A stretch of DNA of 64,000 nt from Scatomonas sp963928055 (GTDB lineage Bacteria; Bacillota; Clostridia; Lachnospirales; Lachnospiraceae): contig CAWVDN010000001.1 in the NCBI GenBank assembly GCA_963928055.1, positions 806,001 to 870,000 of the forward strand, read 5' to 3'. Below the pieces are notes generated by a model. The model saw nothing but the letters and a program-made list of their open reading frames with translations. It did not search any database and had not been told where the DNA came from. This document shows positions 1 to 8,789 of the stretch, one piece after another. The translations under genes were made by a program, and so were the position numbers. Numbering within the stretch: position 1 is the stretch's first letter; each line of letters begins with the position of its first letter.

Positions 1-946
1 CCATTAATTCACTGTGCTCTGCCGCATTACGGTTATTGCTGTTCAGGATGATGAACAGGACATCGCCGTAGCTGAAATAGTAATCCGCGCCGGAATTCGT
101 GTCACCAAGTTCGGGATCCACATTGGGATTGTTATAATGGAACTGGTAATCATCGCCTTTGCTCTCATGATTTCCGATGCAGGTAGCCAGAGGCAGGCTC
201 CGCAGCTGTTCGGGAGTAGAGAATGCCGCGAACTCCAACTCGCGGATATTATCTGCGTTCGCTTCGGAATAATCGATCTGATCGCCTGCCGAGAGGATAA
301 AGCTTGCATTCGGGGCAATCTCCGAAGCCATATCCAGCGTTTTGGTCCATCCCGCAAGGTCTGTAGCAATATTGGCGTCGTCTACGCTGCCCTGCCCGGA
401 ACTTCCGGAAGCTCCCATCTGGGGATCGCCTACCAGAATCGTCTGGAAGGAATCAAAATCCTGGCTGGTATAGGTATGTACCTCTGACCACTGGGCGTTC
501 TCTCCGTTATTCCAGGTATAGCTGTAGTAGTACGTGGTATTGGGTTCAATCACACCGGTTCCGGTCGTCACCTTGTTGGAGGCCGTGTAATCAATTCCCT
601 CGCCGGCAGTATTGTCCGTCGTTTTGCTGATGGCGGTTGCCTCGCCGTCATAAACCACTGCGTCAGAAAGGTCTTCTTTGGTTCCCATCTTTACAGCGGG
701 AACTCCTTTTTCCTCGGAATACCAGCAGAAATTCAGAGCTGTTTCATCCTCCCCCGGTGTCAGAATGATCTTTCCTGCATCCAGCCTGGGATCGTACGCA
801 TCGGCGGTGCCTGCAGTCTCTGCCTGGGTTTCAGCTGCCGCTGCCGCTGCATCTGTACTCTGTGCGGTTTCAGCACTTACCATTACGGCAGTACCGGAAA
901 GCATGGTAACGGCACAAAGCAATGCGATTACTTTTTTTGCCTTCAT
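1..946 (-). CDS. Secreted metallophosphoesterase, purple acid phosphatase-like (3' end off window)
   Basis: The gene enters from its start at 946 and runs off the window at base 1, so the C-terminus is missing; 315 residues are visible. It opens with a signal peptide (MKAKKVIALLCAVTMLSG, then an Ala/Thr-rich stretch). A fibronectin-like N-terminal domain of the purple acid phosphatase type follows (residues about 55-165, with the pattern IEPNTTYYYSYTW). The calcineurin-like metallophosphoesterase domain begins at the metal motif GDPQMG; SAGDQID and GNHE follow in the expected order. The family hydrolyses phosphomonoesters or phosphodiesters outside the cell with a two-metal centre. The ATG is preceded by a strong Shine-Dalgarno (GAGGAGGAGAA). 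A promoter and Pho-box-like repeats lie upstream, suggesting induction by phosphate limitation. The substrate is not determinable. Confidence 0.88.
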   Translation of the reverse strand, partial: MKAKKVIALLCAVTMLSGTAVMVSAETAQSTDAAAAAAETQAETAGTADAYDPRLDAGKIILTPGEDETALNFCWYSEEKGVPAVKMGTKEDLSDAVVYDGEATAISKTTDNTAGEGIDYTASNKVTTGTGVIEPNTTYYYSYTWNNGENAQWSEVHTYTSQDFDSFQTILVGDPQMGASGSSGQGSVDDANIATDLAGWTKTLDMASEIAPNASFILSAGDQIDYSEANADNIRELEFAAFSTPEQLRSLPLATCIGNHESKGDDYQFHYNNPNVDPELGDTNSGADYYFSYGDVLFIILNSNNRNAAEHSELM

Positions 947-983
947 GTCTGTTCTCCTCCTCGTTTAGTTTTGAGACAAGCTC

Positions 984-1012
984 ATACTATCCTTATCGGA
1001 GGAAAAGTTCAA
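984..1012 (-). promoter_or_regulatory. Probable promoter of the metallophosphoesterase gene
   Basis: On the minus strand TTGAAC (1012-1007), a 17-base spacer and TAGTAT (989-984) form a sigma-A-like promoter 38 bases upstream of the start codon. Each hexamer matches consensus at four of six positions, so it may need an activator. Confidence 0.5.
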
Positions 1013-1017
1013 TCGGT

Positions 1018-1056
1018 TTTACAGACATTTAACAATATTTAACGTAACTATCTAAC
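1018..1056. promoter_or_regulatory. Pho-box-like direct repeats
   Basis: Three direct repeats read TTTACA (1018-1023), TTAACA (1029-1034) and TTAACG (1039-1044) on the plus strand, with 11- and 10-base steps. A weaker TCTAAC follows at 1051. They sit directly upstream of the -35 of the minus-strand phosphoesterase promoter. PhoP of Bacillus subtilis binds TTAACA-like hexamers at about 11-base intervals next to phosphate-starvation promoters. The link is inference from the pattern and from the kind of gene downstream. Confidence 0.4.
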
Positions 1057-1129
1057 TTTTCTTGTTTTTCCTTAAATATAGTTTCTATTTTTCCGTCAAT
1101 ATCCCTTCAAAATTATAAATTCTTAAATT

Positions 1130-2431
1130 TTATTGATCCGTATGGGATATTTTATCTTTTAATGCTCTGAGCGGCGCGGTGATCTTCCAACTGGAGGAAT
1201 TGGTAATGATCTGCAGATCACGATCCAGCCGCCGAATCTCCGCTTCCTGTTGCGATAACCGGCTCTTCAGCGCCTTCATCTCCTCCTCCATAGCCTGGAT
1301 CGCCGCCTCTTTTCCGGCGATCTCCTCCTGCTGCCGTGTAAGGTCCCCTTCCTGTTTCTGTATGTGCTGTCTCGTCAGATCCAGCCAATGCTCCAAGCCG
1401 GTTATTTTATCCGGATACTTTTGGGTGTACAAGTCGTTCAGCACATGTTTCCCTGTATATGTTCCACATTCGATCGTGGAAAAACCATATTTCTGTTTCA
1501 GCAGTACTGCAATTCTTTGATCAGACATCAGTTTTTCCAATTTCAGCATTCCAAAGGGCGAAGGAACCGATGAATCCTGAAGCGGCCTGCAAAGAAGAAA
1601 AGCCTGTTCACACAAAAGCTCTTCCCTGCTTCTTGAATCCTGACAGACAAAAAACTCCCGAAAGGTCCGAACAAACAGTTCCGCATCCATATCATCAAAA
1701 AAATGATACCGGATCAGATTGTATTCGTTATAAAAACGCGTATCGTGTACTTCTGAATAACTGCTGATATTTACTTGCGGATCCGCGACTCTTCTGTAAT
1801 AGACCAACGGTTCTTCCAGGATCCCAAAGGAAAACTTTTTTGTAAAACGTACCCAATATTCGAAATCCATCGCCTGGATATAAAACAGATTGTGGGGTCC
1901 TATTTCAGCAAAAGACCGATACGTAATCAAAGAAGAGGGATTATTGAGCCTGTTCCCATGAAAGAAAAAAAAGCGCAGCCAGGCTTCCCTCGGTTCATTT
2001 TTTGCGGCAAACAGCTGATACAATTCCGGCAATTTGTCATTGATAATCGTATCATTTTCATCTATTAAAGTAACCCAGGTAAAACATCCCTGGTGTTCCG
2101 GATGCTGCGTAAGATACCGCACCTGCTTTTCCAGCTTATCCGGAAACCAGACATCATCGCTGTCAATGATCGCCACATATTCTCCCCGGACTTTCGAGAA
2201 TCCCACATTGGTGGCGTAGGCTATATGACGGTTCTCCTCTAAGGAATAAACTTCTATCCGCTTATCTGAGATGGAGTCAAGGATCTTTAAAGTGTCATCC
2301 GTGGAACCATCATTTATCACGATCAGCTGCAGATTTTTATAGGTCTGATCCAAAACGCTTAAAATGCTCTTTTTAATATATCTTTCCGCATTATAAGCTG
2401 CCATGATCACACTTACTAAAGGCTCTTTCAT
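1130..2431 (-). CDS. Family 2 glycosyltransferase with C-terminal coiled coil
   Basis: This 433-residue protein starts with a GT-A fold GT2 domain: VSVIMAAYNAERYIKKSI at the N-terminus, the nucleotide-binding VINDGSTDDT, and the metal-binding DSDD near residue 95. The donor and acceptor sugars cannot be read from sequence. Residues about 355-415 are a Glu/Gln/Arg heptad region predicted to form a coiled coil. The tail carries an NSSSWKITAPLR motif often seen at the C-termini of clostridial surface-polysaccharide GTs. The start at 2431 is chosen because GGGAGGTG lies six bases upstream; a TTG five codons earlier would overlap that site. It has its own promoter and diverges from the pyruvyl-transferase-like gene. 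Confidence 0.85.
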   Translation of the reverse strand: MKEPLVSVIMAAYNAERYIKKSILSVLDQTYKNLQLIVINDGSTDDTLKILDSISDKRIEVYSLEENRHIAYATNVGFSKVRGEYVAIIDSDDVWFPDKLEKQVRYLTQHPEHQGCFTWVTLIDENDTIINDKLPELYQLFAAKNEPREAWLRFFFFHGNRLNNPSSLITYRSFAEIGPHNLFYIQAMDFEYWVRFTKKFSFGILEEPLVYYRRVADPQVNISSYSEVHDTRFYNEYNLIRYHFFDDMDAELFVRTFREFFVCQDSRSREELLCEQAFLLCRPLQDSSVPSPFGMLKLEKLMSDQRIAVLLKQKYGFSTIECGTYTGKHVLNDLYTQKYPDKITGLEHWLDLTRQHIQKQEGDLTRQQEEIAGKEAAIQAMEEEMKALKSRLSQQEAEIRRLDRDLQIITNSSSWKITAPLRALKDKISHTDQ

Positions 2432-2460
2432 CTCAGCACCTCCCAATCATATCTCTTTCG

Positions 2461-2489
2461 ATTATACGTCAAATTTTCCCGTGCAACAA
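2461..2489 (-). promoter_or_regulatory. Promoter of the coiled-coil glycosyltransferase gene
   Basis: The minus strand shows TTGTTG (2489-2484), a 17-base spacer and a perfect TATAAT (2466-2461), 30 bases before the start codon. It is back to back with the plus-strand promoter at 2503-2531. Confidence 0.7.
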
Positions 2490-2502
2490 CTATCTTTTGT
2501 CA

Positions 2503-2531
2503 TTGTCTCCCGCATATGACAATGCTATAAT
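2503..2531 (+). promoter_or_regulatory. Promoter of the pyruvyl-transferase-like gene
   Basis: TTGTCT (2503-2508), a 17-base spacer and TATAAT (2526-2531) are present with an extended -10 TG at 2523-2524. The start codon follows at 2579 after an AGGAG site at 2566-2570. Confidence 0.75.
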
Positions 2532-2578
2532 AAGCACGGAAAACCGCAGAATATTAAACTTTATCAGGAGAAACCTAA

Positions 2579-3670
2579 ATGAAATCTGTTTTTATTCACG
2601 CGTATCTGGCTGATAATTTTGGAGATGACCTATTTGTTGCGCTTCTTTGCAAAAGATACCCAAAAACACACTTTCGCGTACTTTCTGACAATTCCTACAG
2701 AGAAAAATTCAGTGAGCTTAAAAATCTCACGGTATACACAGCAGATGCACCCTATGTAAAACGCATCGACCACTGGCTGCAAAAAATGGGGATTTCCCGG
2801 GGATTCTGGAAGATCCTGGTCAGAACTTCCAGGGCGGTGATTCATATTGGCGGTTCCTCTTTCGTCCAGCATTTTGACGACTGGTCCGCTTTCTACGGCA
2901 CAGATCTCTACCTTGCCGAAAAAAGCAAGGGCCTTTATCTGATCGGCAGCAACTTTGGACCTTTTACTGATCCAGGCTATCTGCTCGCATATAAACAGTT
3001 ATTTTCCCGTTATAAAGGGATCTGTTTCCGGGATCATGATTCCTGGCAGCTGTTTTCGGATATAGCTCATACGGCCTGCGCTCCGGATGTTGTATTTAAT
3101 CTTGTTCCTGGCGAAACAGAAAAAAAGAAAAAGGCGCTGATCGTCCCCATAGCTCTGGAAAACCGAACCGGAAAATATGATATCAGCCGTTTTTCTGACT
3201 CTTATTTCCGTTTTCACCTGCGCGGGATCCGATATCTGCTTCAGCAGGGATATCAGGTCACTTTGTGCAGTTTCTGCGCGCCTCAGGGAGACGCTGCCAT
3301 GATCCAGCGGCTGCTGTCCTCTCTGTCTGCCTCTGAAGCCGGATCGGTCCGCCACCTTCCCTATCAGCAGAATATGCCGGAAATCATCCGCGAATTTCAG
3401 GAGAGCAGTTTTGTCCTCGGGACAAGATTCCACAGCATTATCCTGGGGCTTCTCTGCGGCTGCAGAGTATTTCCCATTATTTACAACCAAAAGACCGAAC
3501 AGACCCTGCGGGACCTGCATCTGCCTGAACGCTTTCAACTTTCGGAATTAGACAATATCCCAGAGGATCAGATAGAAACTTCTTCCGTCTCCCTTTCCCG
3601 GTCAGACATTGAACGACTCCGTAGGGAAGCGGAAAAACAATTTCAGTTTACAGACCGGCTGTTGAAATAA
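2579..3670 (+). CDS. Polysaccharide pyruvyl transferase family protein
   Basis: A 363-residue cytosolic protein of the WcaK/CsaB family, whose members transfer pyruvate from phosphoenolpyruvate to a sugar as a ketal, although some relatives act differently. The N-terminal HAYLADNFGDDL matches the family opening. The conserved C-terminal motif LGTRFHSIILGLLCGC, followed by FPIIYNQKT, is the typical Rossmann-like acceptor and nucleotide region. Length is normal for the family. It is one of only two plus-strand genes here, lies between a divergent GT2 and a convergent L,D-transpeptidase, and ends at a strong terminator. Its likely role is to add an acidic pyruvyl group to the surface polysaccharide made by the neighbouring locus; that role is inferred. 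Confidence 0.82.
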   Translation: MKSVFIHAYLADNFGDDLFVALLCKRYPKTHFRVLSDNSYREKFSELKNLTVYTADAPYVKRIDHWLQKMGISRGFWKILVRTSRAVIHIGGSSFVQHFDDWSAFYGTDLYLAEKSKGLYLIGSNFGPFTDPGYLLAYKQLFSRYKGICFRDHDSWQLFSDIAHTACAPDVVFNLVPGETEKKKKALIVPIALENRTGKYDISRFSDSYFRFHLRGIRYLLQQGYQVTLCSFCAPQGDAAMIQRLLSSLSASEAGSVRHLPYQQNMPEIIREFQESSFVLGTRFHSIILGLLCGCRVFPIIYNQKTEQTLRDLHLPERFQLSELDNIPEDQIETSSVSLSRSDIERLRREAEKQFQFTDRLLK

Positions 3671-3697
3671 AAGGATATCTATATCTATCGTTTTTCA

Positions 3698-3737
3698 GGA
3701 ATAAAAAAAGGAGCTGTCCAGCTCCTTTTTTTATTCC
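3698..3737. terminator. Bidirectional intrinsic terminator
   Basis: A near-perfect inverted repeat, GGAATAAAAAAAGGAGCTG and its complement around a three-base loop, spans 3698-3737. Its A and T tracts serve as U-runs in either direction. It separates the convergent genes ending at 3670 and 3778. Confidence 0.92.
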
Positions 3738-3777
3738 TGTCAAACGGATCCTCCGTTTCACTGTTTATCTGATTTCG

Positions 3778-6237
3778 TTAAATATTCGGGTCTGTAGGAT
3801 CCCAATTCTGGTTCGGATCCGTGATCCGGATAATCGGCCCCTGGCCCAGCGGTCCGGGATCCGGACTGTCATAAATCTCCACCTGCATGCCTAACGGACA
3901 ATTATCATAAATCCATTTTGCGTCTCTGACGCAGAGTCTTACACAGCCTGCAGATGCCGGGCTTCCCAGTTTATTGTACTCTACAGGATTCAGATTGTAG
4001 CTTGTCATATTCGACCCGGCAACAGAGTGGAACAGTATGCCGCCTACGATCCTGGTACAGTACTGTCCATAGGACGGTCCGATCAGTTCATGCCAACGGT
4101 ATTTTGCAAGTGTATGGAAGGTACCTGCCGGGGTCTCCTCTCCGGGACGTCCCACAGAACATGCGAATCTTTTGACCGGAATGATGTAACCGTTACTTCC
4201 ATCTTTTGCGTAAATGGTTACCGTGCAGGTTGTCCTGTTAACTTTAGCAAGATAAGACGACTGTTTCGGCAGGATTCCATCCAGATCCAGCTGTTTCACA
4301 TTATCAATATAATAGAATTTATATCCATTTTCGTAATACCAGCCGTTCTTTCCGAAATCAGAAGGCGAAACATGTAAATTTGCCTGCGCCACTAAAGTTC
4401 CCTGCGCATTTGTCACATTACACCGAAAAGCATAATCGCCTACTACCCACGGCACCCATCCTATTTTCTTTGGTTCACTGCCGGAATATAAGGTATCCCA
4501 TCCTGAACCATTCCACTGAAGATATGTAAATGTATAATCTTCATGCAGTACATCTGTCCCGCTGACGGACAAATACGACTGGTATCCCGCCTGCAAAGTA
4601 CCGGAAAATCCGAAATTACTGATTCTGTAACCCTGGATCGCGTAAGCAATGGTCTTCTCATAGGTGGTTCCATCACTTCCGGTAATCACTACATGGATCC
4701 AATATGTTCCGCTGGCTTTTGGCTGCCAATACGTATTATGTCCTGGAGATAATGTATACCACTTTTCCGTCTGCAGATCGTAAATCTGATACAGATACTG
4801 AAGATTTGGATCATTGGACTCTACATTCTGCATAATGTAATATGTGGCATAATCAGGAGTATAGACCTGCAGATTCGTCAATTCCGTATGGAAAGGCTGC
4901 AGCTGGTAGCCAATGGTTGCCTGACTGGCCGCGCCGTCTTCCGTTCTGGCTTCTACATGGATCCAGTAAGTACCAAACTTTTCCGGAAGCCAAACGGCTT
5001 CTGCCTTGTCAGACCAGTCCTGGATGATCCCCCACACCTGTTTTTCAAGATCGTAATACATCCAGCGGTACTCCAGCCCTGTCCCCGTTGTCTCAGCGCT
5101 GACATTTACATGAACTTCTTTTTCTCCTGCTGCAGTTGCTTGAATAGCTCCCAAGGTAATCGTTGCAGGTTCAGCAACATATCCCATAAAGCTCTGACCA
5201 ATCACCGCTCCGCTTTCATCATACGCCTGAAAACACAACAGAAAATCTCCGGGGGCTTCTGCCTGGTAACTGATACTTTCTAAAACTTCAGACTTGCTCA
5301 GACTCTTCCATGTTTTTCCGTCGTAGACCAGATACTCATACACTAAATGCTGCCCCAGAGGATTGCTGACACTGCCCGTTAAAGTCACCGTTGTCGACCA
5401 GGACTGATGTCCGTCACGGTCCATGGATATTCCGGTCACAGCCGCTCCTGCCACATGATATCCGATGGTACTGGTCAGTTCTTTTCCGGAGGCGTCTTTC
5501 ATGATCACATGGATCCAGTAATCCCCTCCTTTGGAGGGCGTCCACACGCAGGAATCCCCTGTGTCCGCCTGGATGGTGTACCAGATCTGCTGGGACAGAT
5601 CGTACAGCAAATAGGTAAAGCTTACATCCTCTTCACTGAGATTTGTCTCATACCGGGGAGTGATCTGAACCCCGCCGGAAGCAAGAACCTCCGTGTCTAC
5701 TCCGTTCAGGCGCATATACGCCGGCTCTTTCTCGTTCACATGAACATTCTGGAAAGCATTCGTTTCCTGGCCGTCATACTGTACCTGAAAAGACACGAGG
5801 TAGTCGCCGGCGGCTCCCGGCGTCCATTCCACAGGCGCTGGGGTATACGAACTGCTGATCTCCCGCCAGATAATCCCATCGTAATAAATGTAGCGATAAA
5901 CCGCTTCCGGCTCTCCTTCTGTCGCCGCGGTCCCTTCCAGCGTCACCGTTTCCCCGACTGTAATATCTGCAGAAGGTGAGACAACCAGACTTTGCGCAAC
6001 AGCCGAGGCCTCTTCCGCCTGTACTGCCGGAGTCTCTGTCTCTTCCGCCTCCGCATCCGGAATCTGCGGCTCTTCTGCCTCCGCTTCAGAGACCTGAGCT
6101 TCTTCCTTCTCCGTTTCAGAGACCTGAGTTTCTTCCATCTCCGTTTCAGAGACCTGCGCTTCTTCTGCCCACACCGGCTGGGCACATGCTATCATCAGCG
6201 CGCAGAGCCCGATTGAAAGAATTCTCTTTTTTTTCAT
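3778..6237 (-). CDS. Secreted L,D-transpeptidase (YkuD) with tandem beta-sandwich repeats
   Basis: An 819-residue exported protein. The start at 6237 gives a clean signal peptide (MKKKRILSIGLCALMIACAQ) after a GGGAAGG ribosome site; an upstream GTG at 6339 would add a charged 34-residue extension and is rejected. An acidic region of four 10-residue repeats follows (pattern QVSETEMEET). About six beta-sandwich units of about 85-95 residues come next, each with a Y-x-Y-x-x-Y/W pattern (YLLYDLSQQIWY) and a GDYWIHV-like strand, resembling triple-tyrosine-motif repeats. The C-terminal YkuD domain (from about 4250 down) has the HSVAG histidine motif and the SAGCVRL catalytic cysteine. YkuD enzymes cross-link peptidoglycan at meso-diaminopimelate or attach proteins to it. 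The repeats probably bind wall polymer. It is the last gene of the polysaccharide operon, with a possible promoter of its own. Confidence 0.88.
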   Translation of the reverse strand: MKKKRILSIGLCALMIACAQPVWAEEAQVSETEMEETQVSETEKEEAQVSEAEAEEPQIPDAEAEETETPAVQAEEASAVAQSLVVSPSADITVGETVTLEGTAATEGEPEAVYRYIYYDGIIWREISSSYTPAPVEWTPGAAGDYLVSFQVQYDGQETNAFQNVHVNEKEPAYMRLNGVDTEVLASGGVQITPRYETNLSEEDVSFTYLLYDLSQQIWYTIQADTGDSCVWTPSKGGDYWIHVIMKDASGKELTSTIGYHVAGAAVTGISMDRDGHQSWSTTVTLTGSVSNPLGQHLVYEYLVYDGKTWKSLSKSEVLESISYQAEAPGDFLLCFQAYDESGAVIGQSFMGYVAEPATITLGAIQATAAGEKEVHVNVSAETTGTGLEYRWMYYDLEKQVWGIIQDWSDKAEAVWLPEKFGTYWIHVEARTEDGAASQATIGYQLQPFHTELTNLQVYTPDYATYYIMQNVESNDPNLQYLYQIYDLQTEKWYTLSPGHNTYWQPKASGTYWIHVVITGSDGTTYEKTIAYAIQGYRISNFGFSGTLQAGYQSYLSVSGTDVLHEDYTFTYLQWNGSGWDTLYSGSEPKKIGWVPWVVGDYAFRCNVTNAQGTLVAQANLHVSPSDFGKNGWYYENGYKFYYIDNVKQLDLDGILPKQSSYLAKVNRTTCTVTIYAKDGSNGYIIPVKRFACSVGRPGEETPAGTFHTLAKYRWHELIGPSYGQYCTRIVGGILFHSVAGSNMTSYNLNPVEYNKLGSPASAGCVRLCVRDAKWIYDNCPLGMQVEIYDSPDPGPLGQGPIIRITDPNQNWDPTDPNI
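6051..6170 (-). repeat. Four 30-bp repeats encoding an acidic linker
   Basis: Four in-phase 30-base units (6051-6080, 6081-6110, 6111-6140, 6141-6170) sit just after the signal peptide of the L,D-transpeptidase. The three on the right side are nearly identical and the fourth is diverged. They encode 10-residue Glu-rich repeats and could vary in copy number. Confidence 0.85.
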
Positions 6238-6271
6238 CTTTTTCCTTCCCTTCTGAAGTATCTCTTTTTTT

Positions 6272-6300
6272 ATAATACTCCTTCTGTGTTCTGTTGAAAA
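6272..6300 (-). promoter_or_regulatory. Possible internal promoter for the L,D-transpeptidase
   Basis: TTTTCA (6300-6295), a 17-base spacer and TATTAT (6277-6272) lie on the minus strand in the 98-base gap before the start at 6237. The match is moderate; read-through from the operon is the alternative. Confidence 0.4.
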
Positions 6301-6335
6301 GAACGATTTGAAGATTTTACATTTTTCAAAACACT

Positions 6336-8780
6336 TCACAGTCGTTTCAAAGAGAAGTCCTGACTTTCCAGCGTCAGATTTGGATTATAATAGGGATCCC
6401 CATTTTTCAGGATATCCGGCCACTTTCCGGCAAAGGTTGCGATCTCTTTCTGGAAACGCCTGATCTTTTCCGGAGTATCTTCCAATCCCCTGGATTTGGA
6501 CTCATAGTGGTATAGCTCAGCATAGGGGTTATAAACGATCAGTTTTCCCAGTTTCCGCACCTTCATACAGAAATCAATGTCGTTAAACGCAACCTCCAAT
6601 TCTTCTGACAGTCCATCCACCGCATCGAAGACTGTTTTTTTCACCATCATGCACGCGGCAGTCACCGCGCTGTAATCCTGGGCACAGATGATGCGGTGGC
6701 AGTAACCGGTGGCTCCCGGGGGCTGCTGCACAAAACAGTGTCCCGCAATCCCTCCGAAGCCTATCACGACGCCGGCATGCTGGATCGAGCCGTCCTCATA
6801 ATAAAGCCTGGCTCCCACGATCCCTACATCGTCTCTGGTACAGTATCCCACCAGTTCTTCGATACAGTCATCGTTGATGATCGCCGTGTCATTGTTCAGC
6901 AGCCACAGGTACTCTCCTTTCGCGAACCCGGCCCCGAAATTGTTGATCGCCGAATAGTTGAAGGATCCCTGGTAATACACCACCCGGACTTTCGGATTTG
7001 CCGCTTCCAGTTCTTTGTAAAACTGAAAAGTTTCCTCCTCCGTACTATTATTCTCTATGATAATATATTCGTAATTATCATAGGAGGATTTTGTTTCTAT
7101 GGAATCTATGCAGCGCTTCAGGTCCTCCACATGATCCTTGTTGGGGATCAGGATCGAGATCATGGGCTTCTTCCCAAGGCGGTATCTGGTCCGGTACAAA
7201 CCGGGATACTCGCCCTGGAATACCTCCGCATCGATTCCTGTCCTGGAATAATGCGCTTCTATCGCCCTCTGTCCGGCCTCAAACGCGTATTTTTTGCTTT
7301 CCGGCTTTTCGGCAGTCGAATTTTCATGGGATCTCCAGTGGTAAAGGACTTTCGGTATATGCGCAATATTCCGGGCCTGTTCGACGCACCGGAGGATAAA
7401 ATCATAATCCTGGGCGCCGTCATATTCCTGGCGGAACAACCCCACCTTTTTCTGCAGTTCCCTGCTCACCACCACGAGATGGCAGATATAGTTCACCGTA
7501 CGCAGAAGATCGATGTTAAAATCCGGCTTGAAGCTGGGCTGAAAATACAGCTGCCCGTTTGCTGAAACTTTATCTTCATCCGAATATAAAAAGTCTGTAT
7601 CCGGAACCTGATTGATCTTTTTTACACATTCGAACAGCGCATCTTTTGTCAGAAGATCATCATGGTCCGCGAAAGCCAGAAAATCTCCTTCCGCTATTTT
7701 CACCGCATGGTTAGTATTTTCAGAGATTTTTAACGGTTTTTCCGAAACAGTTACGCGGATCCGGGAGTCTTCTGCCTGCAGTTCAGACAGGATCCCGCCC
7801 AGCAGCGCCGGATCTCCGCTGCCGTCCGACAGGCACAGTTCCCAGTTAGCATACGTCTGTTTCCTTACAGAAGATACCAGCTGCTGCAGATAATGCGGCG
7901 CTGTCCGGTAAAGCGGCACAATGATGCTGATCTTCGGCATATAAGGGAACTCTGTATGTTTCTGCTGTTTCAGCTCCGCCTCCGAAGGCATCCTCTTCTG
8001 CCTCCAGGTCTGATAATCCATGGGGCGGTTCTTTCGGTTCTTCCACTTACTCATCGCCTTATCCGCCAGAGCTGTCACTCCGTATGTCCGCAGATAACGC
8101 ATGCCTTTCTGATAATATCTGGCGATCTTTTCTTTCTGTACAGCCATCTTGTCCAGCGAAAAGGCAAACACAGCCTTTCTGGTCTCGGACTCCATGACCA
8201 GACGGAATTCCTTTCCTTCCAGATGTTCAGCTTCCAGATAAAATCCGCAGTTCTTATCGATCTCCAGTCCTCTGTACAGCTCTGCCACATCCGGCCGGGA
8301 CTGTTTCCGTATATGACAGGCGGCTTTTTCCCCCTGCATATTTTCCAGCCTTACGGACACCGGGCTCAGATCAACCGCCCAGCCCCGGATCATACAGCTT
8401 CCCTCGTCCGGATCACGGATAATCTCTTCAATGAAAAAGGGAAGTTCCTGCTGTTTTCGGATCAGATCCTTTACCGCGATAACGAACCACCGAAAGCGTT
8501 CTTTTCCCCGCACTGCGTCCACAGTCAGCTTTGAACTGTTCCGATCCAGTTCCGGAAGTTCTGCTTCTATGCGGACCCGGCATTTACTCTCGCCGTCCAG
8601 GTCGCTCATGCGCTGGAAAATCCCGGCGTCCTCCTCTGAAACGATTCTGGAGGGGATTTTTTTCTTATCGATAAATACTTCTACTTCTGTCTGTTCCGGA
8701 AGGAGCCCCTGGATATAATACCGGTTTTTATCCCGGAGATCCAGCCAATCCTTCTCTGCTTCATATCCTCTGCTCCGCAT
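6336..8780 (-). CDS. Large tandem GT2 glycosyltransferase with an extra N-terminal region
   Basis: An 814-residue protein with two GT2 domains. The first starts at about residue 285 (ISIIVPLYRTAPHYLQQL, with ADHDD as its metal motif). The second starts at about residue 540 (ISILIPNKDHVEDLK, with LLNNDT). The C-terminal part keeps motifs shared with the 603-residue paralogue at 25124-26935, such as DYSAVTAACMMVKK and AFNDIDFC. Bifunctional enzymes of this kind extend polysaccharide backbones with two linkages. Residues 1-280 have no paralogue here; they look like two small beta-rich units (one contains SCMIRGWAVD) and may bind a carbohydrate. It is the last glycosyltransferase in the exporter operon. 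Sugars are unknown. The ATG has AGAGG just upstream. Confidence 0.85.
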   Translation of the reverse strand: MRSRGYEAEKDWLDLRDKNRYYIQGLLPEQTEVEVFIDKKKIPSRIVSEEDAGIFQRMSDLDGESKCRVRIEAELPELDRNSSKLTVDAVRGKERFRWFVIAVKDLIRKQQELPFFIEEIIRDPDEGSCMIRGWAVDLSPVSVRLENMQGEKAACHIRKQSRPDVAELYRGLEIDKNCGFYLEAEHLEGKEFRLVMESETRKAVFAFSLDKMAVQKEKIARYYQKGMRYLRTYGVTALADKAMSKWKNRKNRPMDYQTWRQKRMPSEAELKQQKHTEFPYMPKISIIVPLYRTAPHYLQQLVSSVRKQTYANWELCLSDGSGDPALLGGILSELQAEDSRIRVTVSEKPLKISENTNHAVKIAEGDFLAFADHDDLLTKDALFECVKKINQVPDTDFLYSDEDKVSANGQLYFQPSFKPDFNIDLLRTVNYICHLVVVSRELQKKVGLFRQEYDGAQDYDFILRCVEQARNIAHIPKVLYHWRSHENSTAEKPESKKYAFEAGQRAIEAHYSRTGIDAEVFQGEYPGLYRTRYRLGKKPMISILIPNKDHVEDLKRCIDSIETKSSYDNYEYIIIENNSTEEETFQFYKELEAANPKVRVVYYQGSFNYSAINNFGAGFAKGEYLWLLNNDTAIINDDCIEELVGYCTRDDVGIVGARLYYEDGSIQHAGVVIGFGGIAGHCFVQQPPGATGYCHRIICAQDYSAVTAACMMVKKTVFDAVDGLSEELEVAFNDIDFCMKVRKLGKLIVYNPYAELYHYESKSRGLEDTPEKIRRFQKEIATFAGKWPDILKNGDPYYNPNLTLESQDFSLKRL

Positions 8781-8789
8781 ATATTACCT

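Noticed and set aside
6051..6170. Possible CRISPR-like array
   Set aside because: The units are contiguous without spacers and encode an in-frame acidic linker.
5943..6275. Short Arg-rich or Pro/Leu-rich frames over the 30-base repeats
   Set aside because: They are alternative readings of the repeat region inside the L,D-transpeptidase gene; no ribosome site or family.
6238..6339. N-terminal extension of the L,D-transpeptidase from a GTG at 6339
   Set aside because: It would put 34 charged residues before a clear signal peptide, and a ribosome site is present at 6237.
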